Assembly (NCBI GenBank): GCA_903918045.1
Contig: CAIXCY010000041.1
Span: 1-33,333 of the forward strand
Reading direction: 5' to 3'
From: an uncultured Bacteroidia bacterium
Lineage (GTDB): Bacteria > Bacteroidota > Bacteroidia > Bacteroidales > Prolixibacteraceae
Length of the DNA stretch: 33,333 nucleotides
This document shows, piece after piece, positions 6,438-15,083 of the stretch; the first letter of the stretch is position 1; every line of letters starts with the position of its first letter. The notes under the pieces are model-generated. The model made no database searches. It had not been told where the DNA came from and saw nothing but the letters and a program-made list of their open reading frames with translations. The position numbers and the translations under genes were made by a program.

Positions 6438-7496
6438 TTAATATTTTTGAGCAAAATCTTCAGCATAACTGTTTATTTCACTATCCGAAAGATCACCTCC
6501 GGAATGAATAATAATGCGGTACCTGAAAATAGCGGATTTTCCTGCCTGAATCGAATAATTCAAAGTCTCTTTCCCTTTTGTAAAGATGCTCCATCCTAGC
6601 GGATTGGCAGCAAAGAGTCCGTAACCTCTGGCATGCCAGTAAGTAGGATAGCTTTGGTTTTTAGGGTGATCAAAGATCACCACGGAAATTTTTTCATTGC
6701 CAATACGGCCATTAAGATCCATCCATTTGCCTCTTGTGCTCCAAACCGCATCATCCTTTATCCCCTCACTGCTACGGTAACTACCTGTAACACCTTCATT
6801 GGTCATCATCTTAACAGTGGTGGGGTTACCCTGAGCATCGGTCATAATAATTTCGTCTTTGGATGGAAGTTCAAGCTGACGGGCAACGCGAATTGCAAAA
6901 ACACCCTCTTTATTATCCTTTAAGGATACAGTCTTTCCGGTAGCAGTTAGCGTGGCAATCCGATCGATAAACCTGGTTTTGCCTTTCGCACCAAAATGAT
7001 ATTCTGTTTTTTCCGAAAGCAATTCTTCCCCCGAAGGAGCAATCCAACTTTCGGTGGTAACCAGCAACGCAGAACCTGCTCCTTCCTTTATTTGATTAAT
7101 CTTTAAGTGTTTAATAGTCCCATATCCGCTCTTTTTTTCTGCTGGAATGGCTGATGAGTTATTCCAGAAATCAAATCCATTTATATCCCCATAGTTAAAC
7201 CACACACCCACATGATGGGGATGGTCAACCCTTTCTCCCGGCCTCGGTTTCATCGGATAACCACGTGTTATTTCAGTTCCTTCGGAGGTCAATACAGGGT
7301 ACAGAACAGGTTTCATAATATTGTCAGGCCAGGTGTAGCAGGTGAACAACTTCCCGTCGACAAGTACGTCTACTTTTTTTTCAGCTTCTCTGAGAATAAG
7401 TTTGAATTTCAACTCATTATCTTTATGGTTTCCTGCGCCTGCCGATAGCTTGATGAACATGCACAATATTATAACAGTTATATGTTGAAGCTTCAT
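6438..7496 (-). CDS. Exported DUF6807 (PmoA-like) protein
   Basis: A 352-residue protein with an N-terminal signal peptide (KLQHITVIILCMFIKLSAGAG). The body matches the family first labelled 'PmoA' and now DUF6807: 'RPGERVDHPHHVGVWFNYGDINGFDFW' around residues 85-113 and 'YPTYWHARGYGLFAANPLGW' near 300, with conserved histidines and tryptophans, and a beta-rich pattern. Despite the old name it is not a methane mono-oxygenase subunit. Members are common in carbohydrate-degrading Bacteroidota and Planctomycetota, often near sugar dehydrogenases or sulfatases, so an envelope carbohydrate role is inferred. It is the first gene of a probable two-gene unit with the SpmAB fusion. Confidence 0.85.
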   Translation of the reverse strand: MKLQHITVIILCMFIKLSAGAGNHKDNELKFKLILREAEKKVDVLVDGKLFTCYTWPDNIMKPVLYPVLTSEGTEITRGYPMKPRPGERVDHPHHVGVWFNYGDINGFDFWNNSSAIPAEKKSGYGTIKHLKINQIKEGAGSALLVTTESWIAPSGEELLSEKTEYHFGAKGKTRFIDRIATLTATGKTVSLKDNKEGVFAIRVARQLELPSKDEIIMTDAQGNPTTVKMMTNEGVTGSYRSSEGIKDDAVWSTRGKWMDLNGRIGNEKISVVIFDHPKNQSYPTYWHARGYGLFAANPLGWSIFTKGKETLNYSIQAGKSAIFRYRIIIHSGGDLSDSEINSYAEDFAQKY

Positions 7497-7525
7497 TTTG
7501 GTTTTAGTTTAAAAGATTGTAGCGG

Positions 7526-7556
7526 TTGTAAAAATAGTTATTTATTGCTATTTTCA
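7526..7556 (+). promoter_or_regulatory. Weak promoter candidate for the 280-residue membrane protein
   Basis: TTG (7526-7528), 20-bp spacer, TATTTTCA (7549-7556), which is an imperfect TAnnTTTG, 25 bp before the ATG at 7582. The last two bases of the -7 box deviate. Confidence 0.25.
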
Positions 7557-7581
7557 CGGATCATTTAACCGATACTTATTT

Positions 7582-8424
7582 ATGAAAAAGCTTCTTCTTT
7601 TGATATTTGCATTAATCTTGACCTTAACTGCTGCGGTTTATCAACGAGTCACAGGACCAACCTATCCGTTAAAAGTCATAGTTAATTCTGGAATTCAAAA
7701 ATTTCCGCTTGAACTATTGCGATCCAATTCCGGCAAGGCAGATTGCCCAATCGTTTTTCAGATTCCGGATATTACCATCAGCGGTTCAATTTATTACAGA
7801 AAATATCCCACAAAAGATGAAATGACAAAGATCGATCTCAAGCGAGAGGGTGACAAACTGGTGGGCTCTTTACCCAATCAGCCTCCGGCTGGAAAGCTGC
7901 AATATCGGATTGAGCTGATTAAAAATGGAATCCCGGTTAAGGTTGGGGCTGGTCAGCCTGTTGTGATCCGGTTTACAGGTGCAGTTCCCAAAGTGATCCT
8001 GTCGGTCCATATCTTTTTAATGTTTTTGGCTATGTTTTTCAGCAATATTGCCGGATTATTAGCTGTTTTTAAAATGCCGTCGTATAAAACTATTTCAATT
8101 ATTACATTCATTGTATTAATCGTTGGCGGACTAATACTGGGCCCGATTGTTCAGAAATATGCCTTTAATGAATGGTGGACTGGAGCCCCTTTTGGGTGGG
8201 ACCTTACCGATAATAAAACATTAATTGCAATTTTTGCCTGGTTACTGGCGATGGTGATGATTCGGAAAAACAAAGCTAATCTTTGGATTCTTGCCGCATC
8301 ACTTGTAACGATTGTCGTCTTTGCAATTCCTCACAGTCTTTGGGGTAGTCAACTGAATCAGGAAACAGGTAAAATAATCCAGGGAAATATCCTTCCATTT
8401 CTTGCAACCTATTTTAGATTTTAG
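7582..8424 (+). CDS. Membrane protein of unknown function
   Basis: A 280-residue protein. It has an N-terminal hydrophobic segment (about 2-20), then a ~110-residue extracytoplasmic beta-rich region (30-133; 'GSIYYRKYPTKDEM', 'AGKLQYRIEL', reminiscent of an Ig/FN3-like fold) and four membrane helices at about 136-163, 169-190, 212-227 and 234-252. The loop between the second and third of these four helices holds a striking 'EWWTGAPFGWDLTDNKTL' motif, and histidines H143 and H251 lie in membrane helices or at their ends, which would allow metal or heme binding. I do not recognise a named family. It is divergent from the DUF6807 gene, and an outer-membrane protein follows 71 bp downstream on the same strand. 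Confidence 0.8.
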   Translation: MKKLLLLIFALILTLTAAVYQRVTGPTYPLKVIVNSGIQKFPLELLRSNSGKADCPIVFQIPDITISGSIYYRKYPTKDEMTKIDLKREGDKLVGSLPNQPPAGKLQYRIELIKNGIPVKVGAGQPVVIRFTGAVPKVILSVHIFLMFLAMFFSNIAGLLAVFKMPSYKTISIITFIVLIVGGLILGPIVQKYAFNEWWTGAPFGWDLTDNKTLIAIFAWLLAMVMIRKNKANLWILAASLVTIVVFAIPHSLWGSQLNQETGKIIQGNILPFLATYFRF

Positions 8425-8495
8425 TCAACAAGTTACATCATCCGGTTTGTCGCTCATATCGACAACGTATCGGAGAATATTAATATTCCAAAAGA

Positions 8496-9263
8496 ATGAA
8501 AAGAACAGCGCTTTTATTTTTATTTATTATGTTATTTATTAGAGGTTATTCCCAGACAGATAACTGGTATTTCTCTTTTTCGATGGGAGTTTCCTGGCCC
8601 ATGAGCCCCTTTAATCAGACAAAAACAGATGATAGCTCTTCTGGTTATGCACAGAAAGGATTTTCAATTTTGCTTGATGCAACCTATCCGTTAAGTAATC
8701 ATTGGGGTCTTAAGGGATCGGTATTGATTAATACTAATTCATTGAATGATGACAAAGTTGGTCAAATGCTTAAAAACAGGACCAATTCAAATGTTTTGAT
8801 TACGGATCCCAAATATTATTCATTTACAACCAATGACTGGATGCAGAATGCATTTCTTTTTGGCCCGGTTTTTACAGTTAATTTAGGGCGGTTCTATTGG
8901 GATTTGCAATTACTTGGAGGTCTGAATTTGACTTATCTGCCACAACAAAAACTACTTTATAATGCCTATAATAACGATCAAACGAATCCCCAACGTTGGT
9001 ATTATCAGGACAAAAATACCACCTCTACGGATCTTGCCTGGGGAATCCTTGGTGGAACTGCTTTTCGGTTCCCAATTTCAGAACATTTAAATTTAAAATT
9101 AGGGGTTGACTATTATTTGTCCAGCGCCCGGATTAAGTATGAACAGACAAGGGTATCTCAGCAAGCGGATGCAGTGGTTACAGAGACACTTGGCTCAGGG
9201 ACTAATACAATTCAAATTAGGATGATAACCGGCACAATTGGATTTGTCTATTATTTAAATTAG
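8496..9263 (+). CDS. Outer-membrane beta-barrel protein
   Basis: A 255-residue protein with a signal peptide (MKRTALLFLFIMLFIRGYSQ, cut before TDNWY). The mature part alternates aromatic/hydrophobic and polar residues as in 8-10-stranded barrels: 'WYFSFSMGVSWP', 'HWGLKGSVLIN', 'FYWDLQLLGGLNLTY', 'LKLGVDYYLS', and a final strand 'GTIGFVYYLN'. This is like the Bacteroidota OmpW/PorT-type 'outer membrane protein beta-barrel' families. No ligand can be named. The gene may be co-transcribed with the preceding membrane protein gene (71-bp gap, which contains only a 6-bp inverted repeat at 8447-8465) and ends before a strong terminator. Confidence 0.82.
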   Translation: MKRTALLFLFIMLFIRGYSQTDNWYFSFSMGVSWPMSPFNQTKTDDSSSGYAQKGFSILLDATYPLSNHWGLKGSVLINTNSLNDDKVGQMLKNRTNSNVLITDPKYYSFTTNDWMQNAFLFGPVFTVNLGRFYWDLQLLGGLNLTYLPQQKLLYNAYNNDQTNPQRWYYQDKNTTSTDLAWGILGGTAFRFPISEHLNLKLGVDYYLSSARIKYEQTRVSQQADAVVTETLGSGTNTIQIRMITGTIGFVYYLN

Positions 9264-9277
9264 ATCGATGAATCTAA

Positions 9278-9328
9278 AATAAAAGATCCCGGATAATGCG
9301 AAAGATTCATTATCCGGGATCTTTTATT
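9278..9328. terminator. Perfect 21-bp stem bidirectional terminator
   Basis: Arms 9278-9298 and 9308-9328 are perfectly complementary over 21 bp with a 9-nt loop. The outer arm supplies a U-rich tail on both strands (TTTTATT). It separates the convergent outer-membrane protein gene and the metallopeptidase gene. Confidence 0.92.
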
Positions 9329-9343
9329 CTTGCGAATTATGCA

Positions 9344-11380
9344 TTAATTCAAGGCTTTATCTAATTTATTTAAAATAGGCTGAACTGAGATCTTTGTACC
9401 CACTGCACCTTCCATCCATCGTTGCGGAGTAAGCTTTCCTTGCTGGTAGATCCGTTCTATTTCTGTTGCAAAATTTTTCCCAACCAGGTGGTCTTCCAGT
9501 TGAAATTCAATAATCTGTCCGTATGAATAGGCGGCTAGATACAAGGGATTAGAAATCATATGAGAATAAATTCCTAAAATTAACTGATCCTTTATGCCGA
9601 ATACAGGGGCAAAATAGGTATTCCAAATCTCCTTGGTGATCATCTGAACAGCACTCTTAAGTTCCGAAGCTGAGGATTCCGGATGGGCGTAAAGCCATTT
9701 CCAGATCTTCATATCTACCATTCCAACACCCATAATTTCCATCAGTGACCAAGCCGTATCCAGGGTATTAAGCCGCTCCTGGTCAGGTTTTGAATTTTGA
9801 ATGTCAAGCAAAAACAGATCCCGACTTTGAAAAACGAATGCCAGGGCTTCAGTGAATGCCGTATTGGGAACACCATTTAACAGATAATAATCGACATCAT
9901 AAAGCGAAATGGTCTGCTCTACATTATGGCCAAATTCGTGAACTGCGATATTATATCCTTTATAATCCATTCCGGACTCAGAAATCCGGGTACGTAAATG
10001 AGCCTTTTCCCCTTTCATTGAAGCTCCCCAGGCATGACCTGAGCCCCTGGCAGGATCGACAGTAATTCGGGCTGAAAAATAATCTGCTTTCTCTTTAGAC
10101 CATCCAAGCTTTTTGAGAATCCTTGGCATATCTGCTTCAAAAGATTTTGGATTCGGATAACGTGCCGTTGTCTTCCCATTTAATTCTTCCTGAGGAATTG
10201 CACTACGTGTTTTGAAACCATCGTACCAGATATCATAAGGACGTAAACCTCTGCCCAAACGCTTCTCAATAGTTGCCCCGGTTTTTGCGAGTTGTGGCGA
10301 CCGAAGATAGGTGTCAAACAATGCCTCAACCTCCTGCAACGGAATTTCCATCTCACCCGAAAACTTGCGGGCAATAAATGTATTCAGGTCGGGGGAGTAG
10401 GTATCTATCGCCTTCTCCGCATTGAAATTATTCAGCATCTGCTGGTAACGGCTATCCGGTTCAGAACTGCATTGAATCTCCTTATCGTTCTCAAAAACTT
10501 TATTGGAAAAAGGGGCCCACTTCAGATTTGGATTGTTAATTACCTTCGCCGGAATATCCTGGTTGATAATTCGTTCCATCACCTTAAATATCATTTCCTG
10601 TTTCTCTATTCCACTTTCCTTATTCCCATAGTTGGCTTTAATCTCGTCCCTTAAATTCCAGTGGGTCAGCAGTGACATATTCTCAGGAAAGAGGGTCTTG
10701 CCCGTTTCAGTAAGCAATTTTTCCATTTCAATATTATATTCCGAAATGTACAGATCTGCATCACTTACCGATTTTGAAGCCGACTGGTCAAGTTCGGCTG
10801 GAACACGCGATATAAAAACATCCCCTAACCGTGCCATTGCCCATGCTTTTCTTGAAAATGAAGGGCTGAATTTACTTTTCTCCTCAAGTGAATAGTATGG
10901 AAAATTAAGCGCTATCATAAATGCTATTTTATTAGCATAGAGATCATTTAGCATATGATTACCAACAGAATAGCCACTGAATTCCTTATCGATATTCAGG
11001 ACAGGACCATTATTGAGATCAATATTCTCCTTGAGATCCAAAGTTATCTTATTAAAGTAACCTAAAAGGGATTCCAGATTTTTGCTTACCTTTTCAAAAA
11101 ATAGTACTCTTTCAGATTCATCGGCAATGAAATTCTTTTTGCAAAAATCCATGAATATCTGTTCTGTGCCATCTTCTGTCCGCCATAACGATGCAATATG
11201 CTTAACCCCTTTTTCGAGCCTCCCTGGATCAGAAATCCCAGTGCTTTGTTTAAGCGTGGTAATCGACTGATTAATTGCTGTTTCAGAAATTGGAGAACCT
11301 TTTACCGGCAATCCGGGTTTGGAAGCCGGAGAGGTACAGGCTGAAAAACCTGCAAAAAAAATGATTAGTAAATGTTTCAT
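9344..11380 (-). CDS. Zinc metallopeptidase lipoprotein (HEXXH, gluzincin type)
   Basis: A 678-residue protein with a lipoprotein leader (MKHLLIIFFAGFSAC; lipobox cysteine C15). The catalytic centre is 'AVHEFGHNVEQ' (HEXXH at 481-485) with a likely third zinc ligand E511 in 'FTEALAFVFQ', 26 residues after the second histidine, which is the gluzincin arrangement. Upstream motifs 'SGHAWGASMKGEKAHLRTRI' (447-465) and 'GRGLRPYDIWYDG' (376-388) look like substrate-groove elements. The layout (long helical N-terminal part, late HEXXH) is loosely like M3/M2 oligopeptidases, but I cannot place it in a named MEROPS family. The lipid anchor puts it in the periplasm or on the outer membrane. Its upstream region (11381-11548) is shared with the divergent lactonase gene. 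Confidence 0.8.
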   Translation of the reverse strand: MKHLLIIFFAGFSACTSPASKPGLPVKGSPISETAINQSITTLKQSTGISDPGRLEKGVKHIASLWRTEDGTEQIFMDFCKKNFIADESERVLFFEKVSKNLESLLGYFNKITLDLKENIDLNNGPVLNIDKEFSGYSVGNHMLNDLYANKIAFMIALNFPYYSLEEKSKFSPSFSRKAWAMARLGDVFISRVPAELDQSASKSVSDADLYISEYNIEMEKLLTETGKTLFPENMSLLTHWNLRDEIKANYGNKESGIEKQEMIFKVMERIINQDIPAKVINNPNLKWAPFSNKVFENDKEIQCSSEPDSRYQQMLNNFNAEKAIDTYSPDLNTFIARKFSGEMEIPLQEVEALFDTYLRSPQLAKTGATIEKRLGRGLRPYDIWYDGFKTRSAIPQEELNGKTTARYPNPKSFEADMPRILKKLGWSKEKADYFSARITVDPARGSGHAWGASMKGEKAHLRTRISESGMDYKGYNIAVHEFGHNVEQTISLYDVDYYLLNGVPNTAFTEALAFVFQSRDLFLLDIQNSKPDQERLNTLDTAWSLMEIMGVGMVDMKIWKWLYAHPESSASELKSAVQMITKEIWNTYFAPVFGIKDQLILGIYSHMISNPLYLAAYSYGQIIEFQLEDHLVGKNFATEIERIYQQGKLTPQRWMEGAVGTKISVQPILNKLDKALN

Positions 11381-11484
11381 ATTTAACTATTTTTTTGGAG
11401 ATCGGAGGAAATTATTTCTTTAGGTTTCAAAATGAATTATAGGCTAAAGATATAAATTCCCTCATAATCAAAATGATTTTTCGG

Positions 11485-11514
11485 TTTGGAATTAAATAAT
11501 TGCCCTTACATTTG
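11485..11514 (+). promoter_or_regulatory. Bacteroidota-type promoter of the lactonase gene
   Basis: TTTG (11485-11488), 18-bp spacer, TACATTTG (11507-11514): both elements of the phylum consensus TTTG-N19-TAnnTTTG are exact with a spacer one base short. Transcription would start about 11520, leaving a leader of about 30 nt before ATG 11549. Confidence 0.65.
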
Positions 11515-11548
11515 ACCGATTATTTAATCTTGCTGAATTTTTAGAGCT

Positions 11549-12694
11549 ATGAAAAACAAAATATTTCTTTTTCTCTTTTTTTCTGTATTAATCTTCTGCA
11601 CCAGCGTTTTTGCTGGAATCCCCAAGAGTGGTGATCCTTACTATTTTTATGTCGGAACTTACACTGGAAGTGGCAGTGAAGGAATTTATATTTTCAGTAT
11701 TAACCCACGAGATGGTAAATTAGTAAATCATGGTTTGGCCTCAAAATCTGAAAATCCGTCATTTATTACACTCACACAAGATGGAAAATTTTTGCTCGCG
11801 GTTAATGAAACAAAAGATGAGCAAAACCATAATACCGGATATGTCGAATCATTTTTGATAAACAAAGACGACCACCATTTGATTTTACAAAATAAGGTTC
11901 CAAGCGGTGGGGCACATCCTTGTTTTGTTTCAGTTAATGAGTCTGGGCTCGTGCTGGCGGCAAATTATACCGGAGGTAATGTCGCACTTTTCAAACTCGG
12001 AAAATCCGGTAAGCTTAGTAATTACAAAGATGTTCAGCAACATATCGGTAATGGGCCGGTAAAAGCACGACAGTCAGAACCACATGTTCACAGTGCATTC
12101 TTCGAACCAAATTCGAAACGGATTTTTGTTTCTGATCTTGGAACTGATCGTGTAGCCGTATATGTACCAGATGGAAATGGTTCCAAATTGGCAAAACCTG
12201 CAATTTCAGAGATAAAGATAACGCCAGGTAGCGGGCCACGCCATCTTGCGTTCCATCCTAAATTAAAAATACTCTATGTTGTTAATGAATTATCAAATAA
12301 TATCTCTGTGATTTCGTTACATCGGGATGGAAGCTTTATTGCTTTAGAGACAGTTTCAACTCTTCCGGCAGGATGTGATAAGGTTAGCAACTGTGCCGAC
12401 ATTCACATCTCGGGTGATGGGAAATTTGTCTACGCTTCAAACCGGGGTTTAAACTCTATTGCCATCTTTTCTGTAGATCCTGTGAATGGAAAGCTTGTAC
12501 TTATGGGTCAGGAATCTACAAAAGGAGATACACCGCGAAATTTTGCTCTTTCTCCTAAAGAAGACTATATTCTGGTTGCGAATCAAAATTCTGAGGATAT
12601 TGTCTCTTTTCACAGGGATCGGTCTACCGGCAAACTGGTATTCGCAGATAAGATAAAGGCTTTTAAGCCTGTTTGCATCTTATTTGATAAATGA
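11549..12694 (+). CDS. Exported lactonase-family seven-bladed beta-propeller
   Basis: A 381-residue protein with a signal peptide (FLFLFFSVLIFCTSVFAG). The mature part matches the 6-phosphogluconolactonase/'lactonase' propeller family (PF10282): it opens with 'YYFYVGTYTGSGSEGIYIFSI', continues with repeated blades ('HPCFVSVNESGLVLAANYTGGNVALF', 'GPRHLAFHPKLKILYVVNELSNNISV', 'DIHISGDGKFVYASNRG', 'TPRNFALSPKEDYILVANQNS') and closes with 'STGKLVFADKIKAFKPVCILF'. Cytosolic homologues such as E. coli Pgl hydrolyse 6-phosphogluconolactone, but this copy is exported, so a free sugar lactone or muconolactone-like substrate is more likely (inference). Length is normal for the family. Confidence 0.9.
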   Translation: MKNKIFLFLFFSVLIFCTSVFAGIPKSGDPYYFYVGTYTGSGSEGIYIFSINPRDGKLVNHGLASKSENPSFITLTQDGKFLLAVNETKDEQNHNTGYVESFLINKDDHHLILQNKVPSGGAHPCFVSVNESGLVLAANYTGGNVALFKLGKSGKLSNYKDVQQHIGNGPVKARQSEPHVHSAFFEPNSKRIFVSDLGTDRVAVYVPDGNGSKLAKPAISEIKITPGSGPRHLAFHPKLKILYVVNELSNNISVISLHRDGSFIALETVSTLPAGCDKVSNCADIHISGDGKFVYASNRGLNSIAIFSVDPVNGKLVLMGQESTKGDTPRNFALSPKEDYILVANQNSEDIVSFHRDRSTGKLVFADKIKAFKPVCILFDK

Positions 12695-12699
12695 GATTT

Positions 12700-12735
12700 A
12701 ATAATTAAACCCACCTTCCGGCGGGTTTAATTATT
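12700..12735. terminator. Bidirectional hairpin terminator
   Basis: Arms 12700-12715 and 12720-12735 pair over 16 positions with one A-C mismatch around a TTCC loop, with AT-rich outer arms that provide U-rich tails both ways. It lies between the convergent lactonase and ndk genes. Confidence 0.85.
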
Positions 12736-12766
12736 GAAATTTTAAAATGGAAAGTAGTAGTAAAAT

Positions 12767-13186
12767 TTAAAATTGCTCCATAGCAGAAAAGAAAAATGAA
12801 CCTTCAATAAGGGCATTTTCATCGCTGTCGGAACCATGTATCGCATTGGCGGTAAACGATTCAGCAAAAAGCTTTCTAATCGTTCCTTCATCCGCTTTTT
12901 CGGGGTTTGTGTTTCCGATTAATTCACGAAAGGATTCAATGGCATTCTCTTTTTCAAGTATTGCGGCCACAATAGGCCCGGATGACATAAATTCGACTAA
13001 TCCATCAAAGAAAAACTTCCCCGCATGAACCCCGTAAAAGGCTTCCGCCCGTTCACGTGTGAAATGTGTCATTTTTATAGCCTTAATGCGAAAACCATTT
13101 TCATTAATCTGTTTAAGGATTGGACCAATAAAGTTGTTTTTAACTGCATCTGGCTTAATCATTGTAAATGTGATATTTCCACTCAT
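12767..13186 (-). CDS. ndk: Nucleoside diphosphate kinase
   Basis: A 139-residue cytoplasmic enzyme that transfers the gamma-phosphate of ATP to other (d)NDPs through a phosphohistidine. It has the N-terminal signature '[10 protein letters not shown]', the Kpn-loop region '[17 protein letters not shown]', and the active-site block '[12 protein letters not shown]' with catalytic H117. Length matches bacterial Ndk. It is a single gene; the divergent neighbour is the DHH phosphoesterase, another nucleotide-turnover enzyme. Confidence 0.97.
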   Translation of the reverse strand: MSGNITFTMIKPDAVKNNFIGPILKQINENGFRIKAIKMTHFTRERAEAFYGVHAGKFFFDGLVEFMSSGPIVAAILEKENAIESFRELIGNTNPEKADEGTIRKLFAESFTANAIHGSDSDENALIEGSFFFSAMEQF

Positions 13187-13337
13187 TTTCGGATGTTTTT
13201 TAGTGTTTTTTCTTATTAAATTTCAATGGATAAATGTAGTAAACTTCATAATAAGAACCAATTCACGATTTTATTAATATATAACCTGGGAGCTACAGAA
13301 ATGTCTGATTCAATTATCCGCATATAATCAATAATGG

Positions 13338-13345
13338 TATCTTTG
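13338..13345 (+). promoter_or_regulatory. Candidate -7 box for the DHH phosphoesterase gene
   Basis: TATCTTTG is an exact TAnnTTTG match 23 bp before the TTG start at 13369, leaving a very short leader. No TTTG -33 element is seen at the expected distance. Confidence 0.45.
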
Positions 13346-13368
13346 CGTCTTTACTTAAATAGAAATAA

Positions 13369-14397
13369 TTGGAAAGATTTGATAAAAATAGCTGTGAAAA
13401 GGTTAGTGATTGGCTCAGGTCGGCGGTTAAAAAAATTGTAATTATCCCACATATGAATCCGGACGGAGATGCTATTGGCTCCTCACTGGGATTAAATGAT
13501 ATTCTGATAAATGCTGGCTTCGAATCCCATGTAATTGTCCCAAATGATTATCCAATTTACCTTAACTGGTTAGGTTCTGAAGCTATTCCCCTGATCTATG
13601 AACAAAATTGCGCAAAATGTAATGAGCTTATAAATCAGGCAGATGCATTGTTTTTTCTGGATTTTAATGATGTAAAACGATTAGGAAAAATTGAGGAGTA
13701 CCTGCGTACTGTCTCAACCCCGGTTGTATTGATCGACCATCATCCGGATCCTCAAATTAATGCAGAATATCAGTTTTCGGATACGGATGTAAGCTCTACC
13801 GCTGAGCTGGTCTATGATTTTATCGAAGGTGTCGGTATGCTGGAGCATATTGGTCCTGCCGGAGCAAACGCATTGCTGGCTGGAATTATTGCAGATACCG
13901 GATCATTTAGCCATAATGCATTTCGCCAGTCAACCTATCGTATAGCTGGAGAGCTCATTAACCGAGGCGCTGAAAAAGAGCGGATTAATGAGTCCTTATT
14001 CAACAATTTCTCAGAAAAAAGGATGAGGCTTCTGGGTTATTGTTTGTCTGAAAAGATGGAGGTTTTTCCGCAATTCAGTACAGCTATGATATGGTTAACA
14101 ACGAAGGAGTTAAAACAATACGATTTTCATCCCGGAGATACTGAAGGATTTGTCAATTATCCGCTTTCCATTAAAGGGGTCGCTTTCTCTGCTTTTTTCA
14201 TCGAGAAAAATGGAGTGGTGAAGATTTCCTTTCGGTCAAAGGGGAATTTTCCGACAAATGAATTTTCAGGGAAACATTTTAATGGGGGAGGACATAGGAA
14301 CGCCTCGGGGGGAGAAACTAAGCTTCCTATGGAGGAAGCCCTCGCGCTTTTCAGATCTTTACTTCCTCAGTACAAGACTCAATTGGGTGAGATCTAA
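13369..14397 (+). CDS. nrnA: DHH/DHHA1 phosphoesterase, NrnA-like
   Basis: A 342-residue cytoplasmic protein with both domains of the NrnA family. The DHH domain has 'PHMNPDGDAIGSS' (27-39; metal-binding D32, D34), 'FFLDFND' (95-101), the DHH triad 'LIDHHPDP' (123-125) and 'IIADTGSFSHN' (173-183); the DHHA1 domain ends with 'FNGGGHRNASGG' (304-315), which binds the substrate phosphate. NrnA enzymes degrade nanoRNA (2-5 nt) and dephosphorylate pAp, and Bacteroidota lack the orn oligoribonuclease as a rule, so this is the likely housekeeping nanoRNase. The start is TTG at 13369: an in-frame stop immediately precedes it and no ATG occurs before the first motif. Confidence 0.92.
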   Translation: MERFDKNSCEKVSDWLRSAVKKIVIIPHMNPDGDAIGSSLGLNDILINAGFESHVIVPNDYPIYLNWLGSEAIPLIYEQNCAKCNELINQADALFFLDFNDVKRLGKIEEYLRTVSTPVVLIDHHPDPQINAEYQFSDTDVSSTAELVYDFIEGVGMLEHIGPAGANALLAGIIADTGSFSHNAFRQSTYRIAGELINRGAEKERINESLFNNFSEKRMRLLGYCLSEKMEVFPQFSTAMIWLTTKELKQYDFHPGDTEGFVNYPLSIKGVAFSAFFIEKNGVVKISFRSKGNFPTNEFSGKHFNGGGHRNASGGETKLPMEEALALFRSLLPQYKTQLGEI

Positions 14398-14427
14398 CTT
14401 TTATTCTAATCTTCAAAAAGTTAAATT

Positions 14428-14435
14428 TAAGTTTG
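14428..14435 (+). promoter_or_regulatory. Candidate -7 box for the FKBP lipoprotein gene
   Basis: TAAGTTTG exactly matches TAnnTTTG, 30 bp before the ATG at 14466. The -33 region lacks TTTG. Confidence 0.45.
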
Positions 14436-14465
14436 TCTAATTAATTTTATTTTAAAATCAGCACT

Positions 14466-14999
14466 ATGGGAATTAAGATTATCAATCTATTATTCATTTC
14501 TATATTAATTACAATTTTATTGGCTTCGTGTCAAAAGAATGATACTTTGACAGCTATTCCCCAAACTACCGAGGCACAAGAGTTGACCTTGCTGGCTAAA
14601 TATATAGCCAAATATCATCCTGGTTTGTTACCAAAGAACTCTGGTCTATTCGTTATCGAGACTAAGGCAGCCCCTTTAGGTGCTGATTCGATTCGGAATG
14701 GCGATGTGGTTCACGTATTTTATTCCGGATATTTGATTTCAGATGATGCGGCAACAGGAGTAAAGGATGGCTACAATTTTGATAATTCCGGCACCGTTAC
14801 ACCATTTACTTTTACTGTTGGCGCAGGGTCAGTAATTCAGGGCTGGGATCTGGGTGCAACCTATATGACGAGCGGCAGCGAAGTGAAACTGATAATTCCT
14901 TCAAGACTTGCCTATTATAATCAATCCGGAAATGGAATTCCAGCCTATTCCACAATGATATTTTATATGAAAATTGCAAAAGTAACCAGTGCAAAATAG
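14466..14999 (+). CDS. FKBP-type peptidyl-prolyl isomerase lipoprotein
   Basis: A 177-residue lipoprotein. The leader 'INLLFISILITILLASC' carries the lipobox cysteine C22, followed by a linker helix (35-55) and an FKBP domain (about 72-175). FKBP landmarks are 'GDVVHVFYSGYLI' (strands 2-3), 'FDNSG', 'FTFTVGAGSVIQGWDLGATYMTSGSEVKLIIPS' (active-site V-I-x-G-W and the G-x-K/E-x-x-I-P turn), and 'YNQSGNGIPAYSTMIFYMKI'. It acts on proline bonds of exported proteins in the periplasm. Bacteroidota carry many such lipoprotein FKBPs, some in gliding/secretion (GldI-like), but nothing here ties it to that. Confidence 0.92.
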   Translation: MGIKIINLLFISILITILLASCQKNDTLTAIPQTTEAQELTLLAKYIAKYHPGLLPKNSGLFVIETKAAPLGADSIRNGDVVHVFYSGYLISDDAATGVKDGYNFDNSGTVTPFTFTVGAGSVIQGWDLGATYMTSGSEVKLIIPSRLAYYNQSGNGIPAYSTMIFYMKIAKVTSAK

Positions 15000-15083
15000 A
15001 ATCTAATTGCAGCTGAGATTTGTATGGATTTATACCGACCTATAAAGGCCCTGAAATTTTGATTTCTCATTAACTCCCAAAAA

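Noticed and set aside
8447-8465. 6-bp inverted repeat TTGTCG/CGACAA before the outer-membrane protein gene
   Set aside because: Short stem without a U-tail; could be chance.
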